From Pleodorina starrii (lineage: Eukaryota; Chlorophyta; Chlorophyceae; Chlamydomonadales; Volvocaceae): 64,000 nucleotides of DNA. Location of the stretch: positions 1,472,001-1,536,000 of the forward strand of contig BRXU01000003.1 in the NCBI GenBank assembly GCA_030267565.1, given 5' to 3'. This document shows positions 31,916-42,886 of this stretch, in pieces. The stretch's first letter is position 1; every line of letters starts with the position of its first letter. Made by a program: the position numbers and the translations under genes. Under the pieces are notes generated by a model. The model was not told the origin of the DNA, searched no databases, and was given only the letters and a program-made list of their open reading frames with translations.

Positions 31916-32960
31916 GCAAGGAAGGTCGTAATACCGTAACCTGCTGCAGCAGGCGGCTGCGCTGAATCACCTGCATGGGGCGTCTCATCATAGGGACCTA
32001 GATAGGCCGCAGTATTTCCTGAAACAGATCAATGCTTGCCAGTCTGGGTAACCGTAATCGGCCATGTGAGGCGGACGGAGGTTTCGGACTTAGTGCGGAG
32101 CGCGGGTCCGACCCGTTGGTCACGTTACGACGCGAGCCCTTAGAATGAAGGAATAGTGAAGAACAATAATGAATATTAATCTAAGCCAAAGACTAGTGTG
32201 GCGTGTCATTAAATGGAGGGAGAAGACAGAGATGCTTGATACGTCGTATCACTATACGACACGCGGCTTGACGAGGGCCGCGATGCGGAAAAGCTCGTCG
32301 GGCGTCTTCTATTGCTTACACACTGCGGTCCAGCTTTAATACCTGGCTAGGCCCAGACTACAGTACTCTCGTCCTCTCAGTCGCTTAGTTCTAATAATCT
32401 ATGCTTCCGCACAGGTCTGCCACTCGGCAGACTAAGGTAGACTCTCGTATATTACAGTGGTATCCTTTTTCTGGTTACATGTAGCGATGGCTGCGTCATC
32501 CAACGAGATGGGCTAGGCCGCCAGCGTGCAGCGCGCGCGCCGCCATTGTGGCGACGGAATGAAGTCGCCAACGAAAACCCCACTCGAGTGAGGCCACATC
32601 ATAAAAGGGCAAAAAGCATAACACGAAGCAAAAGACTGCTTCCTTGCGCGCTAAAACCCGAGCGAGGCTCAAGGCCGCTCGTGTGTTCGAGGATGATCAT
32701 CACAGGCAAAGTTCCGCGAGGCGGGCCAAGCCCGGAGTGAGAAAACATATTCGGTTCTCAGGTGATGGTAATGAATTGCCAACTAACATCCGATGTCCCA
32801 CAGGAGGCATCGGACCTTAGCTTGTCGACGCAGTCCAAGTTCTGGACATCGGCGACGTTGGGAGCCAGGAGCTCCTGACAGAGCCCGACATCGACGCTCT
32901 TACGTAGGGCGGAGATCCAGGCGCTGCGAACTCAGCAGAGCCATTAGCAAGTGCAAGATC

Positions 32961-33659
32961 GCGGTGGCGGAAGCAAATCACCCACCGGGTCGGCTACAGC
33001 TTGCGCGGCCTGTGCGTGGCGCCCCTTCTTTCTTCAGAGGCGGGTTTCACGCGCCAACACCGCCGCAAGCTTGGGTTCTTCCGAACCCCCCGCTCTCCCT
33101 TCACGCTTGCCGACCCCTCACTCCTGCATCTGCGCCGGGTCCTGGCGGCCCCGGCCCACCTCCGCGACCACCACCGCGCCCGCCCCCGTTGCCGTGCCGG
33201 CCGCCGCCGCGTCCGCCCTTCTTCTCGTTGTGGTTAAACTTCGGTGGCTTGCCCGCGATCTGGAGGACGCGGTCACACTCGCCGCTCGCCTTGTGAGCGC
33301 GAATGTCGTCCCGCAGCAGTTCGCAGTCGCGGCAAGTGATGGGCGGCCTCCGCTGTTGGCCATCGCTACAGGTAACCAGATCGCGGGCAAGCCACCGAAG
33401 TTTAACCACAACGAGAAGAAGGGCGGACGCGGCGGCGGCCGGCACGGCAAAGGGGGCGGGCGCGGTGGTGGGCCGGGGCCAGGGCCGCCAGGACCCGGCA
33501 CATATGCAGGAGTGAGGGGTTGGCAAGCGCGAAGGGAGAGCGGCGGGTTCGGTGGCGGCGGTGTTGGCGCGTGAAACCCGCCTCTAAAGAAGGGGCGCCA
33601 CGCACAGGCCGCGCAAGCTGTAGCCGACCCGGTGGGTGATTTGCTTCCGTCACCGCCGC
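32961..33659. mobile_element. Fold-back repeat with protein-coding remnant
   Basis: An inverted repeat with arms 32961-33263 and 33377-33659 (about 300 and 283 bp, near identical with small indels) around a 113-bp loop. Reading the minus strand through the loop into arm 1 gives an open frame with CRDCELLRDDIRAHKASGEC (a Cys2-His-Cys pattern), then KPPKFNHNEKKGGRGGG and a Gly/Arg-rich tail. The other arm encodes the same KPPKFNHNEKKGG tail on the plus strand. It looks like two opposed copies of the 3' end of a transposon gene. No terminal repeats or target-site duplication were identified, so the class is unknown. Confidence 0.65.
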
Positions 33660-34298
33660 AAGGCGAATTTTCGGATCGTATGTTTTCGTTGGAGGACTTT
33701 CTATGATTGAGGTTGAACTGGAGAAGAAGTACATGCCGCTGCGAACAATGACGGTAGCAACAGCCTGTGTAACCGCCGCTTTGCCTGTTCCGAACGTACG
33801 TTTCTTTTTCGACCAAATTGTCTCGGGGGAGATCGTTTGGGCTCGTCACTCTCCCTACACGCAAATCCAGGAATGGCAGCAGCATTGCGCCAAGTGCAAG
33901 CACCGAGCAGTACGGCAGCTATGTTTGTTTGTCGCATCACAATGTATGGCCGCATGTTGAGCAATTATTTTTTATGAGCAGCGGGATACCGGCTTAATTT
34001 TCAAAACCTACGCTCCGGGCTCAAAATTGCTTTCGGCCGGCCCAGAGCCCAGACGCAGATTGAGGGCGTGTGAAAGGACGGAATTGCCGGAAAGCTCGGC
34101 TCGCCGTAAACACGGCGGCCTTGTCTTCTTCACCTTACTAATAATATATAGCCAACAGGATGTAAGCATCCGGCAACTATGCAGGGAGTCCACTACATCG
34201 GTTTATTAGGTTACGCAACGAACATTGCATCAACAGCACAGAACATACAGCAGGTAGGTGCGTCAGTTGCATCAGCAGTTGCTTTATGACCCGATGTC

Positions 34299-34385
34299 AT
34301 GACAACCGACCGACCAACAACCGACAACCGACCAACAACCGATCGACACCACAACCGACAACCGACCGCCGACACCCGACAGCGT
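34299..34385 (+). repeat. CAACCGAC-type simple repeat
   Basis: Imperfect repeats of ACAACCGACC and ACCAACAACCG. Confidence 0.8.
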
Positions 34386-34720
34386 CGACAGTCAACAGTC
34401 CCCGTACCATTCCACCACCGCCAGCGCAAAGAATATACACAAGAACATGGTATTCAAACGTATTATGTATGAATTCAGCAGCAGGTTATATACATACATA
34501 CGTATATCAAGTTACCAACTGAAAGACGATCGAGTGCCATGCATACGTGTCGTCCTTTGTTCTAAACCAATAACCGCTTCATTGAATTGCCCTCGTACGT
34601 TCTTATTAGGCACGCAAAGTACGTAAAGCTACCAAGCTAGCTACGTCCTGCCGCGACGACCGATTCCGCTGCTGCGTGCTGCGCTGTCCGTGCGTCCCGC
34701 CCGCCGTCGAGCGAGACAAG

Positions 34721-36232
34721 ATGATGAACGGGGCGAGTATTTTGGCTGAACACCTTTTGAAGCAGCGGTGCATCGGCAGCCTGACCGTAAAGCCTGGCGC
34801 CAAGGCCATGGTTGCGTTCCTCGTCCACGCGAGAGAGCTCCTCTCGAAACCGCTGCCGGACCACGCCGAGCAGCAGGAAGATGGCCGCCGCAGCGTAAGT
34901 CCTCAGCCTAACGGCCCCAGTCATGTTCGTCGGCTCCCATCCGTGCGCGGCGGCGGCGGCGGTCCATCCGTCGGGCGGCGGGCTGCACGAATTTGATGTA
35001 CCGGTATGGGGAGTACGTAGCTAGATTATTATATATTTACATCCGTGCGTCGAACACTTCGAGCGGCTACATGCGCATGCGCGCGCCACGCACGCACCTG
35101 CTGCTGCCTAATAAGTACGTACGTATCGTCCTCCCTGCTGTCTATCTATCTATGCACGCAGTGGCCTTATAGGTGCGCGAAGCGCGCCTTATTACGCAGC
35201 AAGAAGGGCCTCAAAATCGCCAGGCGCAGCATGATGAAGTTGATGATGATGGTGCTCGGTAGCAAGAACAGGGCCGCCGCAGACGCGTACGGAGGCAGCA
35301 GCAGCAGCAGATTGCCCGTCGTCAAATGGGAGGAAATCTTGACCGCCGAGAAGCTGAAAGCGGCCAAGCAGGTGTGGGGACACCTGGGACTTGAGCAGGC
35401 AATGCTGCGGTTGGAACGCCAAGCATACAAGCGCCGGCAGGTGGAGGCGCAGAAGAGGTGGGCGAAGGAGCACGCGCTGCGGCAGATTTGGCAATATGTG
35501 CACGTGTTCCCGAAAGTGAAGCAGCAGCAGCAGCAGCAACTACAGCAGGAGCAGCAGGAGCAGCAGCAGGAGCAGCAGGAACAGCAGGAGCAGCAGGAGC
35601 AGCAGGAGCAGGAGCAGCAGCAGGAGCACATACAGCAACAGGAGCAGCAGGAGCAGCAGCAGCAACAGCAGCAACTACAGCAACAGGAGCAGCAGCAGCC
35701 GCCACAGCAGCAGCCAGATGGATCCCTGCAGCGCCGCCTGCCGCAGCGGGCCACCGCAGCAGCAGGCCGCCGCAGCAGGCCACCGCAGCAAACACGGATG
35801 CCCAAGCTGCGCCAGATGCTGATGATGATGAAGGGCGTGTTGCCTCGCCGCCAAAAGAACAAGATGCAGCAGCAGGAACGGCGGGAAATGCGGCTCCGGA
35901 GACCCTCGCCGCCGCCGGGCGCGGGACGATTATTGCGGCGGGCTGTGCGGCGAGTGCAGCAGCAGACGCGGAAGTGGGTGCAGAAGCGGGTGCAGCTGCG
36001 GGCGCAGCGGCAGGCATTGCAAAAAGTGGAGGTGCGACCACGGCAGCAGCCGCAGCAGCAGTGGCAGCAGCCGCAGCAGCAGCAGCAGCCGCAGCCACAG
36101 CAGACCGCGTGGTCGTCGTCGCCTCGCAAATCGCAGACCCCGCCGTTGCTGCATCAGCTTCGCCGAATGGTCAACGGCGTGCTTCACCATCACCGCCGCC
36201 GCAAGAACGCGGTGGTACCATTTTCCTGCTAG
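34721..36232 (+). CDS. Gln-rich orphan protein, 2 exons
   Basis: Not recognised. Exons 34721-34894 and 35162-36232 join in phase 0 over a GT-AG intron (donor C/GTAAGT), giving 414 aa. Exon 1 begins MMNGASILAEHLLKQR. Exon 2 has a basic stretch (LLRSKKGLKIARRSMMK), an amphipathic charged part (WEEILTAEKLKAAKQVWGHL, LERQAYKRRQVEAQKRWAKE) that could form coiled coil, then about 65 residues of Gln/Glu from a CAG/GAG tract, and a very basic Arg/Gln-rich C-terminus. This composition suggests nucleic-acid binding or phase separation, which is inference. Exon 1 is the weak point: the opposite strand (34924 to 34637) has a 95-aa ORF with a signal-anchor-like start, and only one of the two is likely real. 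Confidence 0.5.
35520..35715 (+). repeat. CAG/GAG trinucleotide tract
   Basis: Imperfect (CAG)n with GAG and CAA changes, coding poly-Gln/Glu in the orphan gene. In the other frames it gives poly-Ala or poly-Ser/Cys, which creates long shadow ORFs on both strands. Confidence 0.85.
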
Positions 36233-37117
36233 ATAGATAGACAGCTGCTGACATACACATTATTGCACATACGGTACACCTCGCCGATCGACCCGCCCGC
36301 AGTGCCGGTCGGTCGGTAACCGTAGTCAGATATATAGTGCCTTCACACGTTCACATACGTTGCAAACATACATTTACAGCCAATATGCATGCATGCATGA
36401 CTGTATGTGGTAGATATATAGGGCTTTTTAGGGGTCTAGAGAGGGTTTTAGGTTTTTGGGACGGCCGCCGGACGCCAGGACCGCCGTGCGCCGCCGCCGA
36501 ATTGATACAACCGTTTTTATGTTTCCTCCCGGTTATACATGTATGTATGAGACATGTAGTGAGTATTAGTATGTAATATTTCGCGCGCAATGTGTGAACG
36601 GCTCAATGGAACGAATGGAGGCAGACTGAAATTGATGAGCGATGTGATGCGGGTGCACGGCGAGTGTGCGTGTTGTCGTGTGCGTGTGCGTGTGCGTGTG
36701 TGTGTTGTCCCACAGCAGCGAGGAGGCATATGTGAAAGGGCAAGCAAGCAACCAACATGCTGCCTCGCGGGTGGACACGTTTGCCCGCCGCCCATGAGGC
36801 TTACGTACGCACATGCGGCCGTGGAAGCGCCAGCAGGATGATGGATGGGTGGATGGGTGGGTGGGTGGACGTGCATGTCGCCATCCATATTAAAGTCGGT
36901 GCGCACGCCGGCTTCATACAGTTGCAGCAGTGGATGGGTGCAAGAGCGCGGGGCAGTTAGCTGGGCAGTTCTACATCGCTGCTGTGTGATGTCTGTACAA
37001 CATTTGTGTACGGACAGCAGGAATGGTTCTGCCATGTGTAATATACCAAACATTGTAGGCTTATTTTCCTTCCCCGCGCGCAGCCATATGTAGATAGGCA
37101 TATGCTATGCATGTAGA

Positions 37118-37310
37118 TAAATAATAAAAATAAATAATAATAATAATAATAATAATAATTAAAAATAATAATACTTTAATACTTTTTATTTTTATTTTTA
37201 ATTATTATTAATTATTATTATTAATTATTATTATAATATTAATTAAAAATAAAAATAAAAAGTATTAAACATATTAAGGATTAATTATAATTATAAGTAT
37301 AATCTGTTTT
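37118..37310. repeat. AT-only block with perfect 28-bp inverted repeat
   Basis: About 190 bp almost devoid of G and C. The arms at 37177-37204 and 37240-37267 are exact reverse complements (start TAATACTTTTTATTTT) around a 35-bp AT spacer. (TAA)n flanks the left side. Confidence 0.9.
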
Positions 37311-37850
37311 GAATGACCAGGCAATTCATACGAACTGCGAGTATGGATACGAGAACCTTTGCACCCTTAACCAACACGGCCTCCACGGCCCGGCCTGAAA
37401 GCTGCTGCTCGATCGAGCCTGGCCACTTGCCCAAACGCGCTTTACATGGCATTATTGCTGTATGGGTAGACAAGCGGTTGAGCTCGGATACCGCCAACCG
37501 CAAAGGCTGGCGGGCAATGAGATGGATGGCTCCCCATCCATTTCCAGCTTCCCAGCAGCGGAGGCTCCGCCCAAAAAGCAGAGACCCTGTATATTTGCTA
37601 GATAGAGAGATAGGTGCCGGCAGCCTCTGTGTATTTTTCCTTTATTTCTTGGGTCCGTCAGTCCCGACTTCGTCCATCAGTCCCACGCCTCCCTACCTCC
37701 TCCGGCCCCCGGCGTTGTCTGTACTCCGGCTGCGTGTAAGTGTGTATGGTATCCGTAGACGTACAACCCCCGTCACATCGTCGTCGTCGTCGTCCCACCG
37801 CCCACGCTGCCATACGGCTCTTTCATTCCCCAGCGCGCAGCGCCGCACCT

Positions 37851-37960
37851 CACCCCGCCTCACCCCGCCTCACCCCGCCTCACCCCGCCTCACCCCGCCT
37901 CATCCCGCCTCACCCCGCCTCACCCCGCCTCACCCCGCCTCACCCCGCCTCACCCCGCTC
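37851..37960 (+). repeat. 10-bp minisatellite CACCCCGCCT
   Basis: About 11 tandem copies, nearly all exact, breaking down into related CACCTCACCT text up to about 38010. Confidence 0.9.
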
Positions 37961-38576
37961 ATCACCTCATCACCTTGCATACCGCACCTCACCTCACCTC
38001 GCCGTGCACCTCACCACTTCACCCCATCTCTCCACGCGCACCGCTTCAGCCTCTCTCCTCTCGTTCTCCCCAAGAGATGGTGTGCGTGAGGGTGAGGGTG
38101 AGGGGCAGGGTGAGGTGAGGTGGGGTCCTCACCGAACCTACACCTCGAAGGGCCCCCACCACCTCCACCATCCAGCCACTCACACGCACCAACCCAGATG
38201 ACACATGCACAGAAGCGCATCGCCCGGCCCCCCATGTCTCGCCAATGCGCACTCAATGCCGGACTCGTCCGCCCCTCACCACGCGTCTCCACGCCACCAG
38301 GCATGCCATACCCTCCCCATACCCTACCCGTACCCTCCCCCAAACCCTCCCCAGCCCCTCTGAGGATCTCTCAGCCTCCATCCGCCGCGGTCTCAAAACC
38401 AGTCAAGGCGTTAAACCACCAAAGCCTCTCACAGTAGCCTAGCTAGAAGATACACCCCCACATGCCGGCCCTCACACCCTCATCCCGGGACCTCCCGGCT
38501 TCCTCACCACCACCACTTCCATCACTACCACCACCCCCACTACCACCGCCACCATCGCTACCATCCCCACCGACCA

Positions 38577-41500
38577 CTACCATGTCTCCGGCGGGTCCCC
38601 TCCCGGAATGGCCACCCGGGTCGGGAAGGTAGTGGACATGTGGAAGCGACTGGACACCGCTCCGAACAGAGAGCTGGAGGCACCCACGTGCTGGACCAGG
38701 TTGGGACGAGCCACGTACAGATAGCAGGGCGGGGAGGAGGCGGGTGGTGGTGCGGTGTCGTTGCCGTGAATGACCCGTGGGTCACATGCGGCGCCCGTGA
38801 TCTTGGGCTTGGCCTTCCCCGCCGGCATGAGCGGCAGGCCGAAGCAGTGGCGCTGCTCCATGTGCCGAACCTGGGAGGGAAGTAAATCCAGCAGGCCAGG
38901 AGGGAGGGATGCGGCGGAAAGACAAGCAAGTAGTGCCAGTTTCTTCGCTCGCCGGACCGACCGACCGACCGACTCTTTGGAAATTAAAGAGAGAGGACAG
39001 AGTTCGCCCCCATCACTGACTACAGTACAGTACCGATCTGGGGGGGGGGCGTTCGTGACTTCGTGTGTCAGCTAACGATTGACCGATTGGAAGGTACAGA
39101 GCGCGGATAGCACGCACGCGTATAGAACCTGCTATATGTCGAGCTGCTGCAAGCACTTTTTACGACCGACCGAACGCCAGTGGTGCCGGTGGTGGTGCGT
39201 GGGTGGGTGGGTGGTCAACAGCAGCGTCCTTGGTCCTTCGCAATGAATGAAAGCGAGGGAGCACAAGAAATCGATCTTGGCAAACTCTTGGCAGCAATCA
39301 ATGCCCGTAATCCCGCATGCCGGCCCCACCCGCATAGCAGAGCTATCTAGCCAAGTAAAGACAAGCGCTCTGGATTGGTGCGTTTGGCGTTGGGTTTGGA
39401 AGCAACACGCCGCGCTGGCACCATCTGGAACACGTGCGCGGGAGCAAATGAATCCGTGCGACGGAGTGTCGTACAAATTGCCGTACCAATTCGATGTCCT
39501 GCAGCCCGTCCTGCGGCCTGCAGCCCGCAATGATCTCCTGAAGGTGACGCATCAGGCCCATGCGGATGCCGTACGAGTACAGCAGGCCCTGCCGTACAAG
39601 GGCGGCGCGGCACGGCGCCAGGCGGCGCAGGCGGAGGTGTGGCGGGGGTGGGGCGGCGGCGGTGGGGTGGCGGGGAAGGGTGGCGGGTGCGGCGGCGGCG
39701 GCATGAAGGGAGAGTGCGTACTGCCGAATTGCGCCCAGACGAACGCAATGAACATGCAGCCATTCCTTGTCGTACATAACGACTTTTCTTGGTTCCCGTC
39801 CCGGCCCGGTCGTACCTGCGTCCCCCAGGACCACACAGACGGCACCAGCGTCAGTCGAGTGAACGCGGACCCCTGCCCGCCGCCGTCACCACTGCCGCCG
39901 CCGTCGCCACTGCCGCCGCCGCCGTCACTGCCGCCGCCGCCGTCGCCCTTCCCACCACCCGTACTGTTTCCCCCCGCCGCTGCCGCCGCCGCTGCGTCTG
40001 CGTGCAGCGTCCTGACGGCTCCGGGATATGACCCACGGGTCGGTGGCCGTCGGACAAGCTCCTCCGCGGCACCGCCGCCCTCCTGTGGCTCCTCCTCCCC
40101 CTCCCCATCCATCTGCTCCATCTGATCCATCTGCTTCAGCCGTCTGCTGCGCCGGCGGCGCTGCAGCACCCCATCGCTTTTCTGCCGGGACCCCCCGCGA
40201 CGCTCCTCCTCCACCTCCGCCGCCGCCGCCACCGATACCTCGTCCATCGGCAGCGGCGCAGCGCGATATATCCTCAGGGCCTCCGTCGCCTCGTGAGGAA
40301 GCATGCCCGGGTTGTACAAACTGATGGCGAAGTCCGGCGTGGCGGCGGCGGCGCCGCCGCCGCCGCCGCCGCCGCCGACGGCAGCGCTGCTGTTGCTCGT
40401 GGCGGCGGCGCCGTCCGTCCCCAACTCCTGGACGCATGGGGGGACAGCAGGGAGTGACAGGGAGAATGGGATAACGGGGATATCGGGATAACGGGGAGAA
40501 CGGTACATCAGCGGTGGGAGGCGGACATCAGCGGTGGCAGGGAGCCAGGGTTTGGACGGCACAAACCACAAAGGGAAGAAAGGGACAGCAGTGTTGAGCG
40601 GGAGGGGGACATCAGCGCTAAAACGTCAAGTTAAGGCCAACCGAAGTCCAAAGTGCCGGCGCCGCCGGCGCCGTCGGGGCCGCTCGGGGGTCGTTCCCAC
40701 ATATACCGGTACGCACACGTGCTTAGTGCATCCCTCCCCATCAGCCGACAGCCGTAGCGACGACATCACGTCTCCCGGATAAGTGGAAGACAATGCCGTA
40801 ACGTTGACACTAACCCCTCTGCTGCAACCCGCGCCCCCTCGCCTGCATCATCCTCATCAGACATGCCATTCGGTCTCCGAAGCGCGGTGCCAGCAGCACA
40901 TCACCCTGAGGTACAAGAGGGGGACCGGAGGGGGATAGAGGACGGCACGGTCGCAGCCTCCGTGGGCGGGCAGGAGCCTGGAAGCCAACCTGTCTGATGT
41001 TGCTGCTGCTGCTGACTACTTCGCAAGTAACGAGTGTCAAGTGACGGTCAACAGCAGCAACGGGTGTGTAACTTGGATGCGCCTTCGGGCCACCTTCGGG
41101 GCCAACACCGGGGGAGGCTCAGGAGAGGGTCAGGAGAGCGGTTGGGACCTGCAACGGAGACCGGAGCCCGGAACGCGCCGTCTGGCTGCCTCACACGCAA
41201 GGCTGCCCCACTCTCCTCGTCACCCGCATCTCTCAGCCCGTCTGTCTCCCGGGTCCTGGGTCCGGGACAGGAAGCACGCTGCTCATGCAAGGCCACCACC
41301 TCCTCTCCATCCCCTCCCCTTTCCTACACTCTACCCCGCACCATCGAGCCATGCTTCCCAAGCCCACTTTCTCTTTGCCCGTATCCCCCTCGCCCCCTGC
41401 CTCCTCCCCTGCCCCTTCCCCCTTCCCCACGCCCCGCTCCCGCCCCTCCCCACCTCCAGCACCACCAGAGGCAGCTCCCTCAGCCGAGGATCACCCGCCT

Positions 41501-42848
41501 CCGCCGCGACCTGGACAGCGGGCGGGGAAGAGGGGGTCGCGCGTCGTGTCGTGACATGCGTCGTGTTGTGTTTCGCCATGACGTGTCATGTCGTACTGTG
41601 TTGCGAGAGCCCGGTGCCAAGGGGCAGGTTGTTCTTCGGCCATCGGGCCAACGAAATCTACGGCGGTGCCGTGCTCCCGTTCCTCGGGCATCAGGCATCA
41701 ACCGCCAACCGCCAACCGCTACGCAACCGCCGCCCGCCGTACCGTTCGTCCGTACCTGGTCCGGCACGCGCAGCGCCTGGTAATAGCTGGCCATGATGTT
41801 GCGCTCCGGAACCTCGTCCGGTAGGTAGCGGATCCGCAGATGCGGGAAGGGCGACCGCGGCGGCACGACCCCCTCATCCGCCCCGGCGTCGCCGCCGCCG
41901 CCGCCGCTGCGGAGCGCCGCGATGCCGCCGGCGTACATCTCCAGATCCGCCAGAAGGCTGAAAGCGCCGTACGGGCCATTGTCGTACACCCTCCGCGGCG
42001 TCGCTTGCCCTTCTTGCGGTTTCTGCGTGTTTTGCGTACTAGGCGGCGGCGGCGGCGGCAACTCCACTCGCTGAACCAGCGTCATCTCTATCTCCCCGGC
42101 GGCGGCGGCGGCATCGCCGCCGCCGCTGCTGCCACCCGCCGTATCCGCCGCCTCCACGTTTGCTGCCGCCTCTGCCGAAGGCTTACTAATAATGTCGGGA
42201 TCGCTCTCAGAGTTGTCTGGCTGGGGGCGGCGGTGGGCGCCCCACAGCACCGACAGCGTTGTGGGCCTTGCGTCCGATGCGGCGATGCTGAGCAGCGTTG
42301 ACACCAGGTAGCGACCCTGCTGCGGCTGCGGTGGTTTCGGAGGGTTCGGAAAGGCGGAAAGGGGTTGGATGGGGCGCATGGGGGGGGCGGGGGTGCGAAA
42401 GCGTTGCTAGATCAGTTGGTATTGGTTGGATCATCAGTTGCATGCGTCGGTTGGTCGGTTGCGGGGGCATCAAGCCGTGTCCGTGTCCGTGTCAGTGTCA
42501 TGGGGTACGGGGTCCTGAGTGGGCCCGATCCACCAAAAAAGAAAGGAATCAGTCATGTACGGCGATCCCAGATCGCAATACAGTACCGCCGCCCGCCAGC
42601 CCACACTCGGTGATGATCCCGAACTTTCGGTCACACACACAGACGTGCAGTACACACACAACCGCAATACACACACAACCGCAATACACGCAGTCACCCA
42701 CACAAACGCTCGCCCACTGACCCGCGGCGACGCCAGCACCACCAAATGGTACTCGGCCACCTCCGCTGCGCCCGCCGAGGGCGCCGCCGCGCACCAGCGG
42801 GACAGCTTCGGCCCCGCAGGCGGCCGGTCCGGGCCCACCCAGAGGCGG

Positions 42849-42886
<38 letters not shown>

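Larger units (their letters stand above)
30447..34720. other. Gene-poor lower-GC region
   Basis: No gene is called over about 4.3 kb. It holds two diverged copies of a GTC/GTT-rich block (30465-30600 and 30612-30770), an interstitial telomere-like array (31878-31915), about 1 kb of unique DNA with balanced base composition (about 31.9-32.95 kb), a fold-back repeat (32961-33659) and a CAACCGAC-type simple repeat (34299-34385). Open frames here are short or caused by repeats. Confidence 0.6.
36233..38576. other. Intergenic with AT-only block and minisatellite
   Basis: No gene seen. It includes the AT-only block at 37118-37310 and a 10-bp minisatellite at 37851-37960. The 3' UTR of the first glycosyltransferase (minus strand) probably extends into its right end. 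Confidence 0.55.

Noticed and set aside
35167..36129. Long Cys- or Ala-rich frames on the minus strand and a second plus-strand frame
   Set aside because: They are shadows of the CAG/GAG tract of the Gln-rich gene; the non-repeat parts look coding only in the plus frame used for the model.
37830..38030. Pro/Ser-rich periodic peptide resembling cell-wall hydroxyproline-rich protein
   Set aside because: It arises directly from the 10-bp minisatellite; no start, signal peptide or exon context supports a gene.
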